Below are positions 11,226-22,178 of a stretch of 64,000 nt of DNA, in pieces. The DNA is from Arachis hypogaea. Taxonomy: Eukaryota > Streptophyta > Magnoliopsida > Fabales > Fabaceae. The notes under the pieces are model-generated. The model saw nothing but the letters and a program-made list of their open reading frames with translations. It was not told the DNA's origin and ran no database searches. Numbering within the stretch: position 1 is the first letter of the stretch; every line of letters starts with the position of its first letter. The position numbers and the translations under genes are program-made. The stretch is taken from NCBI RefSeq assembly GCF_003086295.3, contig NC_092052.1, positions 72,766,910 through 72,830,909 on the forward strand, written 5' to 3'.

Positions 11226-12295
11226 TTAATTTAGTCTCAGTTTTGAGCACTCTTGCTCAACGTTGCCTTCAAGATAATGTTTGACTCTCTGTCCATTAAC
11301 AATGAACTTTTTGTCAGAGTCAATATCCTAAAGCTCTACATAACCATATGGTGACACACTTGTAATCACATATGGTCCCTTCCATCGGGATTTCATCTTC
11401 CCAGGGAACAATCTGAGCCTAGAGTTAAAGAGCAGGACCTTCTGTCCTGGCTCAAAGACTCTAGATGATAGCTTTCTGTCATGCCACCTTTTTGCTTTCT
11501 CCTTGTAAATTTTAGCATTTTTGAAAGCATTGAGTCTGAACTCCTCCAGCTCATTCAACTGGAGTAATCTTTTCTCTCCAGCTACCTTAGCATCAAGGTT
11601 TAGGAACCTAGTTGCCCAGTAGGCCTTGTGTTCCAGTTCCACTGGCAGATGACAGGCTTTCCATACACAATCTGGTATGGAGAGGTCCCCATAGGAGTCT
11701 TGAATGCGGTTCTGTATGCCCACAGAGCATCATCCAGACTTCTTGCCCAATCCCTTCTACGGGTACTTACGGTCCATTCCAGGATTCATTTTAGTTCTCT
11801 ATTTAAGACTTCAGCTTGCCCATTTGTCTGTGGATGATATGGAGTGGCCACTTTATGGTTAATTCCATATCGGACCAGAGCAGAGTCAAGCTGTTTATTG
11901 CAGAAATGAGTGCCTCCATCACTGATCAGTATCCTAGGGACACCGAACCTGCTGAAGATATGCTTTTGGAGGAACTTCATCACTATCTTAGTATCATTAG
12001 TGGGTGTTACAATTTCCTCTACCTATTTAGATACATAGTCTACTACCACCAAAATATAAGTGTTTGAGTATGATGGTGAGAAAGGCCCCATGAAGTCAAT
12101 ACCGCATACATCAAACAACTCAATCTCTAAGATCTCTTGCTGAGGTATGGCATAACCGTGAGGTAGATTACCAGCTCTCTGGCAACTGTCACAGTTACGT
12201 ACAAACTCTCGGGAGTCTTTATGGAGAGTAGGCCAGCAGAAGCCACATTGGAGAACCTTTGTGGCTGTTCGCTCACCTCTAAAATGTCCTCCATA
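11226..12295 (-). pseudogene. integrase, Athila-type element 1
   Basis: Integrase of a Ty3-gypsy Athila-type polyprotein. Readable pieces: the HHCC zinc-binding region ([12 protein letters not shown]), the core with GIDFMGPF and ISDGGTHF, then [12 protein letters not shown] with the catalytic Glu. The C-terminal part follows ([23 protein letters not shown]) and the terminal codons ECSKLRLN with TAA at 11226-11228. Frameshifts (about 11660-11720 and upstream of 11983) and stops, including a Gln-to-TAG after GYVEL at about 11330, make it dead. Element 2 at 22179-23508 is a much better copy. Confidence 0.88.
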
Positions 12296-14051
12296 TTATG
12301 ATCCATGGCAATGCCATAGGATTTTCTGTGCCTCTTCTCTAGGCACGCATCTACGGATCATTCCGTCTGCACACCTCTTAAAGAGATATGGTTCATCCCA
12401 CAAGTAGTACTTTACATCAGTAACCAATTTTTTTGTTTGCTGCTTACTGTACTCCTTGGGTATGAATCTCACAGCTTTATAGTTTGCAATGTCTACAAAC
12501 CACGGTACTTCCTGAATGGCAAAGAGTTGCTCATCTGAAAAGGTTTCAGAGATGTCAGTAGGAGGGAGGGACACTCCTGCTACTGGTTCTATCCGCGATA
12601 GGTGATCTGCTACTTGGTTCTCTGTCCCTTTTCTGTCTCTTATCTCTATATCAAACTCTTGCAGAAGCAGCACCCATCTTATGAGTCTGGGTTTTGAATC
12701 ATGCTTTGTGAGGGGATATTTTAGAGCAGTATGGTTAGTGTACATAATCAGTTTTGATCCTACTAAATAAGACCTGAACTTGTCAATGGCATAAACCACT
12801 GCAAGCAACTCCTTTTCTGTGGTTGTGTAATTCTTCTGCGCGTCATTTAAAACATGGATAGCATAATAAATGACATACAGAAGCTTGTCATGCCTTTGTC
12901 CCAATACTGCACCAATGGCATGGTCACTGGCATCACACATTAGTTCAAATGGTAATGTCTAGTCTGGTGCAGAAATGACTGGTGCTGTGACCATCTTAGC
13001 TTTCAGAGTCTCAAATCCCTGCAGACACTCTGTGTCAAAGATAAATGGTGTGTCAGCAGTTAGTAGATTGCTCAGAGGTTTCGTAATTTTTGAAAAATCC
13101 TTTATAAACCTCCTATAGAATCCTGCATGCCCCAGAAAGCTTCTGATTGCCTTAACATTGGCAAGTGGTGGTAATTTTCCAATTACCTCTACCTTAGCTT
13201 GATCCACCTCTATCCCCTTGTTTAAAATTTTGTGCCCAAGGACAATTACTTCAGTCACCATAAAGTGACATTTCTCCCAGTTTAAAACCAGGTTAGTCTC
13301 TTGGCACCTTTTCAGAACAAGTGCTAGATGGTCAAGACAGGAGCTGAATGAGTCTCCAAATACTGAGAAGTCATCCATAAAAACTTTCAGAAATTTTTCT
13401 ACCTTATCAGAGAAGATAGAGAGTATGCACCTCTGAAAGGTTGCAGGTGCATTGCACAGACCAAATGGCATCCTTCTGTAGGCAAATACTCCAGAAAGAC
13501 ATGTGAATGTTGTTTTCTCTTGGTCCTGAGGATCTACTGCAATTTAGTTGTAACCTGAATAGCCATCCAAAAAGCAGTAGTATTCATGACCTGCTAGTCT
13601 CTCTAGCATCTAGTCTATGAATGGTAAAGGAAAATGATCCTTTTTGGTGGCTGTATTGAATCTTCTGTAGTCAATACACATACGCCACCCTGTAACTATT
13701 CTTGTAGGAACTAGTTCATTTTTTTTCATTATGAACCACTGTCATGCCTCCCTTCTTGGGGACAACTTGGACAGGGCTCATCTAGGGGCTATCAGAAATA
13801 GGATAAATAATCCCAGCCTCTAGTAGCTTAGTGACCTCTTTCTGCACCACCTCCTTCATGGCTGGATTCAGCCACCTCTGTGGTTGAACCACTGGCTTAG
13901 CATCATCCTCTAATAAGATCTTATGTATGCATCTAGCCGGGCTAATGCCCATAAGATCACTTATGGACGACCCAAGAGCTGTCTTGTGTGTCCTTAGCAC
14001 CTGAATTGATGCTTTCTCTTCCTGTGGTTCTAAAGTAGAGCTGATGATCAC
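12296..14051 (-). pseudogene. reverse transcriptase and RNase H, Athila-type element 1
   Basis: RT reads in pieces. The N-terminal part (13782-14051) has CMHK-like CIHKILLEDDAKPVVQPQ and ends before a T-run frameshift near 13725. Later come MPFGLCNAPATFQR and the catalytic box FMDDFSVFG (12959-13471). RNase H follows (12296-12940): [41 protein letters not shown] and [11 protein letters not shown]. In this copy the RNase H to integrase linker is uninterrupted ([14 protein letters not shown]), so it marks the empty site for the solo LTR in element 2. Gln codons in YNQIVV and IDQML have become TAA and TAG. Confidence 0.9.
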
Positions 14052-14061
14052 AGAAAAAGTG

Positions 14062-14811
14062 TCATCTTCTCCCAGAAATGCATATTTTAAGGATGGTGAG
14101 TAGTTTGAGCTCGGGTTTAGGAGGCTTCTCCTCTTCCTGAGGAGTTGTCAGAGGTTCTTCTGTTTTCTCTGGTTCCTCTAGATCAGGCTGAACATCTTTA
14201 AAAATGTCCTCTAGTTCTGATTCAAGACTCTCAGTCATGTTGACCTCTTCTACTAGGGAGCCAATAATATCAGTGCTCATGCAGTCTTTTGATGTGTTTG
14301 GATGCTGCATAGCTTTGACAGCATTCAACTTAAACTCATCCTCATTGACTCTCAGGGTTATCTCCCCTTTTTGGACATCAATGAGGGTTCGTCTAGTTGC
14401 TAGGAAAGGTCTTCCTAGAATGAGAGTTGCACTCTTGTGCTCCTCCATTTCCATCACTACAAAGTCAGTGGGAAAGGCAAATGGCCCAACCTTGACAATC
14501 ATGTCCTCAATTACGCCTGATGGAATCTTAATAGAGCCATCAGCAAGTTAGAGGCATACCCGAGTTGGTTTAACCTCATCAGTCAAACCAAGCTTTTTGA
14601 TAATGGATGCAGGTATTAGGTTGATACTTGCCCCAAGATCACATAGAGCTGTCTTGGTACAAGCACCCTCTAATGTGCATGGTATCATAAAGCTTCCAGG
14701 ATCTTTAAGCTTCTCTGGTAAGCTTTTCAGAATGACTGCACTGCTTTCTTCAGTGAGGAAAACTTTTTCATTTTCTCTCCAATCCTTCTTATGACTTAAG
14801 ATCTCTTTCAT
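14062..14811 (-). pseudogene. aspartic protease and pol linker, Athila-type element 1
   Basis: Open pieces at 14548-14811 and 14062-14502. The first carries the Athila-style protease core LCDLGASINLIP, a D-L-G-A variant of the retropepsin D-S/T-G-A. The second has LILGRPFLATRR, the usual ILGRPFLAT motif after it, then an acidic Glu/Pro-rich linker before RT. One in-frame stop separates them (about 14545-14550). The DLGAS reading is shared with element 2, so it is a family trait and not a mutation in this copy. Confidence 0.85.
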
Positions 14812-14931
14812 GAACTTAGCATAAGAGGGTATTTGCTCAAGTGTCTCTACAAACAGAATCTTTATTTCAAGAGTCCTGAGATAGTCTGCAAAGCGAGCAA
14901 ATTGTTTATCCTGTTCCGCTTGGCGGAGTTT

Positions 14932-16228
14932 CTAAGGATAAGGCATCTTAGCCTTATATTCTTCAACCTTAGTTGCTACAGGTTTATTTCCTACAGAAGT
15001 GGTTGGAGAAGCCTGCTTAAGGGGGTTGTTGTCAGCACTTGCAGGTGTCTGATCCCTTATTGGCATTTGAACGCCAGAATTGGGTGCTGTATGGGCGTTT
15101 AACGCCAGATTGCCACCCTTTTCTGGCATTTAGACGCCAGAACTGGCCATCCCTTGGGTGTTTAACGCCACTTTTTTACCCTTTTCTAGTGTTTGAATGC
15201 CAGAATCATTCCTCTCTGGGCTCTTACTGTCTTCAGAGGGATTTTAAGCAGTGGGTTGGTCATCCTCTATCAGTTGTTTCTTTCTTGGCTTTTTGCTGCT
15301 TTGATTTGAGACATTCAATGTCTTCCCACTCCTTAATTGAACAGCTTGGCATTCTTCTGTTATCTGTTTAGATAGCTGCTGTCTTGTCTGATCCAATTGT
15401 GCTTCCATATTCTTGTTAGTATTTTTAGTATCTTGGAGCATCTCTTTGAATTCTGCGATCTATTTTGTTATAATAAGCAATTGCTGATTGAGTTCAGCAA
15501 CTTGTTCTTGAGGACTAAGTTCAGTGGATACTGCTTTAGCTTCTTCTTTCATGGAGGACCCACTACTTAAGTATAGATATTGATTTCTAGCAACTATATC
15601 AATGAGCTCTTGAGCCTCTTCAATTGTCTTTCTCATGTGCATAGATCCACCAGCTGAGTGGTCTAGAGACATCTGGGTATTTTCTGTAAGCCCGTAGTAG
15701 AAGATGTCTAACTGCATCCATTCTGAAAATATTTCAGAGGGGCATTTCCTTAGCATCCCTCTGTACCTCTCCTAGGCATTATAAAGAGATTCATTATCCT
15801 CTTGTTTAAAGCCTTGGATGTCCAGCCTTAGCTGTGTCATCCTTTTTGGAGGGAAATACTGATTCAGGAATTTGTCTGATAACTGTTTTCATGTTCTTAT
15901 GCTTGCAGTGGGTTGGTTATTTAACCACCTCTAAGCTTGATCCTTTACAGCAAATGGAAACAGTAATAATCTGTAGACATCCTGATCTACTTCCTTTTCA
16001 CGTACTGTGTCAGCAATTTGTAAGAACTGTGCCAGAAACACAGTAGGTTCTTCCTGTGGAAGACCGGAATACTAGTAATTTTGCTACACCATGATAATGA
16101 GCTGAGGGTTTAGCAAAACTGCTGGCTCTGATGGGGGGTATACAGATACTACTCCCATATGAAGCAGTAGTAGGGTTAGCATATGACCCCAGAGTCCTTC
16201 TGGACTGTTCATTTCCACTTAGGTCCAT
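14932..16228 (-). pseudogene. gag, Athila-type element 1
   Basis: Starts at ATG 16226-16228 (MDLSGNEQSRRTLGSYANP), as does element 2. The N-terminal 50 codons are open (16010-16228), then frameshifts break the Retrotrans_gag core. Readable parts resume at 15460-15756 (MLRKCPSEIFSEWMQLDIFYYGL), then a coiled-coil-like Gln/Glu-rich stretch (15244-15441) and a linker ending near 14932. The linker contains hairpin repeats translated as protein (see 15050-15205). Many lesions; non-functional. Confidence 0.85.
15050..15205. repeat. hairpin units expanded inside the gag coding region
   Basis: Four or five units of the GGCGTTTAACGCC-type hairpin (variants GGCATTTGAACGCC, GGGCGTTTAACGCC, GGCATTTAGACGCC, GTGTTTAACGCC) sit in the gag C-terminal linker. 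Element 2 has only one such unit at the same place (26258-26271, GCGTTTGAACGCC), followed by the same AGAATCATTC sequence. The difference is about 120 bp. Confidence 0.8.
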
Positions 16229-17605
16229 GATGGAGAAAGGGAGATGATGTGGATTGTAAATAAAAATAGAATAAAATAAAAATTAAAATATTTTTGTTTT
16301 TATTTTATTTATTTAATGCTAATTTGAAATTAAAGAAATTAAAATAAAGTAAATGGGAAAAATGGTATAAGTTTCGAAAATTAAAAGAAAAGAAATAAAA
16401 GAAAATTAAAAACTAAAATAATTAATTAATTAAAAAGATTTGAAAAATTTTGAGTGTGATTTTTAAAAATGAAGAAATAGAAAGAGGTTAGGAAGTTTTG
16501 AAAAAGATATGTCTTAAATTTAGAGATACTTGTAAGAAAATAAATAAAAGAAAAGATAAGGCAAGTTAAGTAAGAGAAGATAAGGAATTTTAAATTAAAA
16601 AGTTTTGAAATTTAAATTTTAAATTTAAAAATTAAATTTTGAATTTTAAATTTTGAAATTTGAAATTTGAAATTTGAAATTTGAAATTTAAATTTTGAAA
16701 TTTGAATTTTTAAAAAGTCAACACTATAATATAAAGATTTGAAAAAGATTTAAATTTTGAAAAGGTTTGATTTTTAAAATTTTAAATTTAAATTTTAAAA
16801 TTTGAATTTTGAATTTTGAAATTTAATTGAAATTTGAAATAAGATAAGATAAGATTTTGAAAAAGATATGATTTTTAAAATTTAAAATTAAGATAAGATA
16901 AGATAAAAATTTTAAAACAAAAATCTGAATTTTTTTAAAGTAAATTTCGAAAATTTAATTAAAATAGAGAGAAAAGATAATTTTTTTTTAATTTAATGAG
17001 GAAAGAGAAAAACAATAAAATGACACCAAACTTAGAATTTTTAGATCAAAACAAAAAAAACAAACAAGAAAACTTTGAATGTCAAAATGAACACCAAGAA
17101 CACTTTGAAGATCAAGATGAACACCAAAAACAAATTTTGAAAATTTTTAAGAAAATAAAAACACAAAGGACACCAAAATTAAAAATTTTTATACTCTAGA
17201 CACTAATAATTCGAAAATGTATAAGATAAACAGCAACAGATACCAAACAAGAAAATTTTAAGATCAAATAAGGAAAACTATCAAGAACAATTTGAAGATC
17301 AATAAAGAACTAAGAACATGTAATTAAAAAAATATGAATAAAAATAAAAACATGCAACTGACACCAAACTTAAAACATGAAATTAAACTCAAACAAAAGA
17401 TTCAATTATTAGTTTATTGGTTTTTTTTATTTATTTATATAGAAAATTTCGAAAAAAAATATCTAGAAAAAGGAAAACAAGGATTTTAAAATTTTAACCA
17501 AAAATAATAATAGAAGACGCAATTTTAGTGACTCTAAACCAAAAAAATAAATTTTTCCTAATCTAAGCAACAAAATAAACGGTCAGTTGTCCAAACTCGA
17601 TCAAT
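16229..17605 (-). other. AT-rich leader between PBS and gag, element 1
   Basis: About 1.4 kb of very AT-rich sequence upstream of gag on the minus strand, with no supported gene. It contains a heptamer run (GAAATTT repeated five to six times at about 16655-16695) and longer degenerate AAATTT tracts. The block 17000-17560 (ACACCAAACTTAGAATTT and so on) matches 27650-28180 of element 2. Confidence 0.75.
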
Positions 17606-17622
17606 CCCCGGAAACGACGCCA
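17606..17622 (-). other. primer-binding site, element 1
   Basis: On the minus strand the LTR end CGTGCACCA is followed by AGTTTTTGGCGTCGTTTCCG. The family consensus TGGCGCCGTTGCCGGGG is complementary to the 3' end of plant tRNA-Asp, the usual Athila primer. This copy has two mismatches. The tRNA assignment is from general knowledge, not a search. Confidence 0.7.
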
Positions 17623-17628
17623 AAAACT

Positions 17629-18834
17629 TGGTGCACGAAATCCATATGCGCTGTCATCGCACGGCTAATCATCTGTTGGTTCCCGCTAGCGTAGGAATAG
17701 GACCATTGTCCTTTTGCACACTGTCATTGTGCCCAACATTCTCAAGTTTGAAGTTCATCACAGTCATTCCTTCCCGGATTATACTCGGAATACCACAGGC
17801 AAGGTTTAGACTTTCTAGATCCAAGAAATACTGCCAATTGGTTCTAGCCTATACCACGAAGGTTCTAACCTCTGGACTCGGTCTGTGGATTAGAAACCCA
17901 AGAGATACGCACTCAAGCTGTCGCCCAATGACTATGTTGAGCTCAGATAGAATGGGAGTGGTTGTCAGGCACGCGTTCATAGGTTGAGGATAATGATGAG
18001 TGTCACAGATCATCATATTCTCTATATTGAAGTACGAGTAAGTATCTTAGAACAGAATCAAGCGTGATTGAATAAAAAATAGTAGTAATTGCATTAATCC
18101 ATTAAAACACAGCAGAGCTCCTCACCCCCACCTATGGGGTTTAGAGACTCATGCCGTCAGATGTACAATATGAAATGTAAAAATGTCATAAGTTGCAAAA
18201 TGAATCTCTAAAAGTAGTTTTATACTAAACTAGTAACTTAGGTTTACAGAAAATGAGTAACTAAGTGCAGATAGTGCAGAATTCCACTTCTGGGACCCAC
18301 TTGGTGTGTGCCTATGTTGAGCTTTCAAGATTTTACGTTCATATGCCCAAAGTTGGCGTTAAACGCCACCCTGGGTGCCAGAATGGGCGTTTAACGCTGA
18401 AAAAGGTGCCAGTTCTGGCGTTTTATGCCAGAAAGTTTTAAGCTGACTTTGGACGCCAGTTTGGGCCATCAAATCATGGGAAAAGTATAGACTATTATAT
18501 ATTGCTGGAAAGCCCAAGATGTGTACTTTTCAACGCAATTAATAGCGCCCCGATTGGGCTTCTGTAGCTCCAGAAAATCTATTTCGAGTGCAGGAGGGTC
18601 AGAATCCAACAGCATCTGCAGTCCTTTTTCAGCCTCTGAATCAGATTTTTGCTCAGGTCCCTCAATTTCAGCCAGAATTTACCTGAAATTACAGAAAAAC
18701 ACACAAACTCATAGTAAAGTCCAGAAATGTAATTTTTGGATAAAAACTAATGAAAATATAATAAAAAGTAACTAAAACCTACCAAAAACTATGTAAAAAC
18801 AATGCCAAAAAGGGTATAAATTATCCGCTCATCA
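17629..18834 (-). mobile_element. LTR b: middle LTR shared by elements 1 and 2
   Basis: Minus-strand LTR of 1206 bp (TGATGAGCGG at 18834, CACCA at 17629). The PBS of element 1 lies on one side and the 3' internal end of element 2 (CAACACCAAACTTAAATTG at 18835) on the other, so one LTR serves both. It lacks 345 bp that LTR c has; the breakpoint shows five bases of microhomology (AAATC at 28249-28253 and 28594-28598 of LTR c). It otherwise resembles LTR c more than LTR a. It holds hairpin units at 18355-18460. Confidence 0.92.
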
Positions 18835-19973
18835 CAACACCAAACTTAAATTGTTGCTTGTCCCCAAGCAACTAAAAACAAAATATGATAAAAAAAAGAG
18901 AATATACAATAAATTTTAAATATCAATGAAGCTCAGTTCCAATTAGATGAGCGGGACTTGTAGCCTTTTTGCTTCTTAACAGTTTTGGCATCTCACTTTA
19001 TCCTTTGAAGTTCAGAATGATTGGCATCTATAGGAACTCAGAATTCAGATAGTGTTATTGATTCTCCTAGTTCAGTATGTTGATTCTTGAACACAGTTAC
19101 TTTATGAGTCTTGGCCATGACCCTAAGCATTTTGTTTTCCAGTATTGCCACCGGATACATAAATGCCACAGACACATAACTGGGTGAACCTTTTCAGATT
19201 GTGACTCAGCTTTGCTAGAGTTCCCAGTTAGAGGTGCCCAGAGCTTAACTGCTCAGTCTTTTTTTTTGGACCACGACTTTAACCGCTTAGTCTCAAGCTT
19301 TTCACTTGACACCTTCACGCTACAAGCACATGGTTAGGGACAGCTTGGTTTAGCCGCTTAGGCCAGGATTTTATTCCTTTAGGCCCTCCTATCCATTAAT
19401 GCTCAAAGCCTTGGATCCTTTTTACCCTTGCCTTTTGGTTTAAAGGGTTATTGGCTTTTTCTGCTTGCTTTTTTTTCGCAAGCTTTTGTTTTTCACTGCT
19501 TTTTCTTGCTTCAAGAATCAATTTTATGATTTTTCAAATTATCAATAACATTTCCCTTTTTTCATTATTCTTTCAAGAGCCAACAGTTTTAACATTCATA
19601 AACAACAATATAAAAAATATGCACTGTTTAAGCATTCATCTAGAAAACAAAAAGTATTGCCACCACATCAAAATAATTAAGATTATTTTCAATATATAAT
19701 TCGAAATTCATGTACTTCTTGTTCTTTTGCAAATAAAAATATTTTTCTTTTAAGAAAGGTGAGGAATTTATGAGATTATTCATAGCTTTAAGACATATAC
19801 TCTAAATTTTATTGATCATGGAATAGAAATAAGACATGAAATAAGCATAAAAGCAGACAAATAATAATAAAAGAAAGAAAATTAAAGACATAAAAATAAA
19901 TGACTCTAATACTAATGCTCATGTAACTCTTAAAATGGATCTCTAATAACAAAAGTTATCACAGAGTTAGGAC
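18835..19973 (-). other. non-coding 3' region, element 2
   Basis: Counterpart of 9086-10170. It starts with the conserved AACACCAAACTTAAATTG segment next to the LTR and includes the same T-rich and CACAAGCACATGG blocks. No gene is seen on either strand; the small open frames here are not conserved. Confidence 0.7.
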
Positions 19974-20123
19974 TCAACAACCTGCATTGGGAGAGGCAAG
20001 TGCTCTTTCAATTTGTAGGACACCTGGCTCTTCATGGGACAGCTTCTGGCGCTTTAGTTTCTGTAGCTCATGCCCTTGCTTCTCTTGTTCTCTGAGCAGT
20101 TTGCAGAGCATGCTGTTCTGATT

Positions 20124-21104
20124 CTACTGCTCTTCTTTGAGTTGATCCATAGATTCTTGTAGCTTGTTGATAGATGCTTCTAAGCGGGCCCAATAGTCAA
20201 ATTGAGGAATTTCTGGGAGGAGCTCATGCGCCCTCCTTTTGATGAGGATGTCTTGAATTTGAGGTCCATCCATCACCCTTTTGGTGATTGAGTGTTCGAC
20301 TGGGATATACTCATCAACATCTATTTGTACTCCCGCATCTTTACATAACAGACTGATCAAGCTTGGGTAGGCCAATTTGGCTTCAGTGGATTCCTTGTTT
20401 GCAATTGTGTAAATTTCACAAGGAATTAATTGATGGACCTCCACTTCTTTTCCCAGCATAATACAGTGGATCATTACTGCTCTTTTGACAATGACTTTAG
20501 AGCGGTTACTGGTGGGAGGTATGGATCGCCCAATGAAATCCAGCCAGCCCCTAGCAACTGGCTTGAGGTCTCCTCTCTTCAGTTGGTTTGGGATACCTTT
20601 TGAATTGGTTATCCACTTGGTTCCAGGGAGGCATATGTCCTCTAGAACTTGATCCAACTTTTTATCTTTAGCCATTCTCCTGTTAAAGGATTCTGGATCA
20701 TCCTGCAGTTGAGGAAGTTTGAGGACTTCTCTCATTTTGTCAAGATGGAAGTAGATAATCCTCCCTCTGACCATGGTTCCAAAAGTGTGGAAGGCAGTTC
20801 CCTTGATTCTTTGCTTATCTGTCAGCCACAGATTTGCATAGAATTCCTGGACCATATTTCTTCCCACATTCATCTCAGGATTAGCTAGGATTTCCCAGCC
20901 TCTGTTTCGAATCTGCTCTTGGATCTCTGGATATTCATCTTCTTTCAGATCAAACTTGACTTCCGGGATCACTGATCTTCTGCACACTATTTTGAAGTAA
21001 TGATCTGCATGTTCTTTGGTGCAGAACCTCTCATGCATCCATTGAGGTTTTGGATTGTTTTCTTTCTTGCCTCTTGGAGTGGTTTGTTTTCCTTTAGGGG
21101 CCAT
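20124..21104 (-). CDS. third ORF of Athila-type element 2 (putative plant transposon protein domain)
   Basis: An uninterrupted 326-codon ORF downstream of integrase, starting MAPKGKQTTPRGKKENNPKP (basic). The middle looks globular: HERFCTKEHADHYFKIV, EFYANLW, GTKWITNSKGIPNQLKR, the segment MIHCIMLGKEVEVHQLIPCE, and KLAYPSLISLLCKDAGV. The end is a coiled coil (LEASINKLQESMDQLKEEQ). I associate this pattern with the 'putative plant transposon protein' domain found in legume retroelements; its role is unknown. No signal peptide or membrane segment is seen, so it is not a classic envelope protein. The TAG stop looks premature: the same frame runs on, coiled-coil-like, to a TGA at 19974-19976. It is the best-preserved gene of the element while gag-pol is broken. 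Confidence 0.75.
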   Translation of the reverse strand: MAPKGKQTTPRGKKENNPKPQWMHERFCTKEHADHYFKIVCRRSVIPEVKFDLKEDEYPEIQEQIRNRGWEILANPEMNVGRNMVQEFYANLWLTDKQRIKGTAFHTFGTMVRGRIIYFHLDKMREVLKLPQLQDDPESFNRRMAKDKKLDQVLEDICLPGTKWITNSKGIPNQLKRGDLKPVARGWLDFIGRSIPPTSNRSKVIVKRAVMIHCIMLGKEVEVHQLIPCEIYTIANKESTEAKLAYPSLISLLCKDAGVQIDVDEYIPVEHSITKRVMDGPQIQDILIKRRAHELLPEIPQFDYWARLEASINKLQESMDQLKEEQ

Positions 21105-21654
21105 GATCTTGGTCAGTGATCACGGAAAATCACAACAAACTTAGAGGTTTGCTTGTCCTCAAGCAAAAGCACAGAAAGAAGAAGAGTAGATGGAGAGAAT
21201 GATTCGAATGATGAAGGAGGGGTGATGGTCGAATGTATAAATAGAGGGGAGGGAGGGTATGGTTTCAAAAATTTAAAAAGAAAAAGATATGATTGAAAGA
21301 TATGATAGATAAAAGATAAACATGATATGCAAAAGAGAAGATTGTTTTCAAAATTTAAGATATATGAAGAAGATATGAGGAAGTTAAATCTGAATTTTTG
21401 TTTATGTATCTAAGAAATAAAAGATAATATGAATGAATTAAAAAGATTTGAAAAGAAATTGGGAAGTTAAATGAGTTTTTGAAAAAGATTTGCAAAGAAT
21501 TTGAAGGAGAATTAAAAGGAATCTATAAGATTATGAATTTTTGTTAATGAAAGTTAGAAATTGAATGTTTTTAATGTTTAGATGCATAAAATTTTGGATT
21601 AAAACAAGAAAATTCGAAAAAATTTGGATCGAAAATGAAATTACCTCTCCCCTG

Positions 21655-21965
21655 TCTGTTCTGGCATTAAACGCCCAGAATGATATCCATTATGGCGTTT
21701 AACGCCCATCTGGTGGCCATTTTGGGCGTTTAACGCCCAGCCAGGTACCCTGGCTGGCGTTAAACGCCAGAAATCCTTATTCACTGGGCGTTTTTCTGAA
21801 CGCCCAGAATGCTGCCAATTCTGGCGTTAAACGCCCAAAATGCTGCCTGTTCTGGCATTTAACGCCCAGAATGATACCTTTACTGGCGTTAAACGCCCAG
21901 AATGGTAGCCATTGTGGTGTTTAACGCCCAGATTGCCTCTTTACTGGCGTTTTGACGCCAGTGAG
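21655..21965. repeat. GGCGTTTAACGCC hairpin array, 3' region of element 2
   Basis: About ten units in 310 bp, alternating GGCGTTTAACGCC and GGCGTTAAACGCC with variants (GGCATTTAACGCC, GGCGTTTTTCTGAACGCC, GGCGTTTTGACGCC). Spacing is 20-35 bp. The counterpart in element 1 (10795-11025) has about seven units, so the number varies. The flanking parts of 21105-22178 are AT-rich and hold no gene. Confidence 0.88.
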
Positions 21966-22178
21966 CTCCTTTCCTCTGTGATTTCTCTGTTTTATGTCTT
22001 GAACCTCTATTTTCCTGACTTTTTCACTGAAAATATATTAATTAACAAGGAAAAAAATTAAAAAGACTTATCTAACTGTTACAAACATCTAATTATTGAT
22101 AATGGCTGGGTTGTTTCCCAGCAAGCGCTTCTTTATTGTCTTTAGCTGGACTTTACTGAGCTTTTAACTTAGTCTCAG

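Noticed and set aside
17628..17987. 119-codon plus-strand ORF and similar ORFs at 5541, 7861 and 29283
   Set aside because: They lie within LTRs antisense to the element, recur with the LTR copies, and show no domain.
20124..21104. Envelope-like gene, making the Athila element an endogenous retrovirus-like agent
   Set aside because: Despite the env-like position there is no signal peptide, transmembrane segment or fusion-type motif. It reads as a soluble, coiled-coil-ended protein.
21655..21965. CRISPR-like array (regular short repeats with spacers)
   Set aside because: The window is eukaryotic, units are 13-15 bp self-complementary motifs with unequal, related spacers, and the same motif occurs in LTRs and gag.
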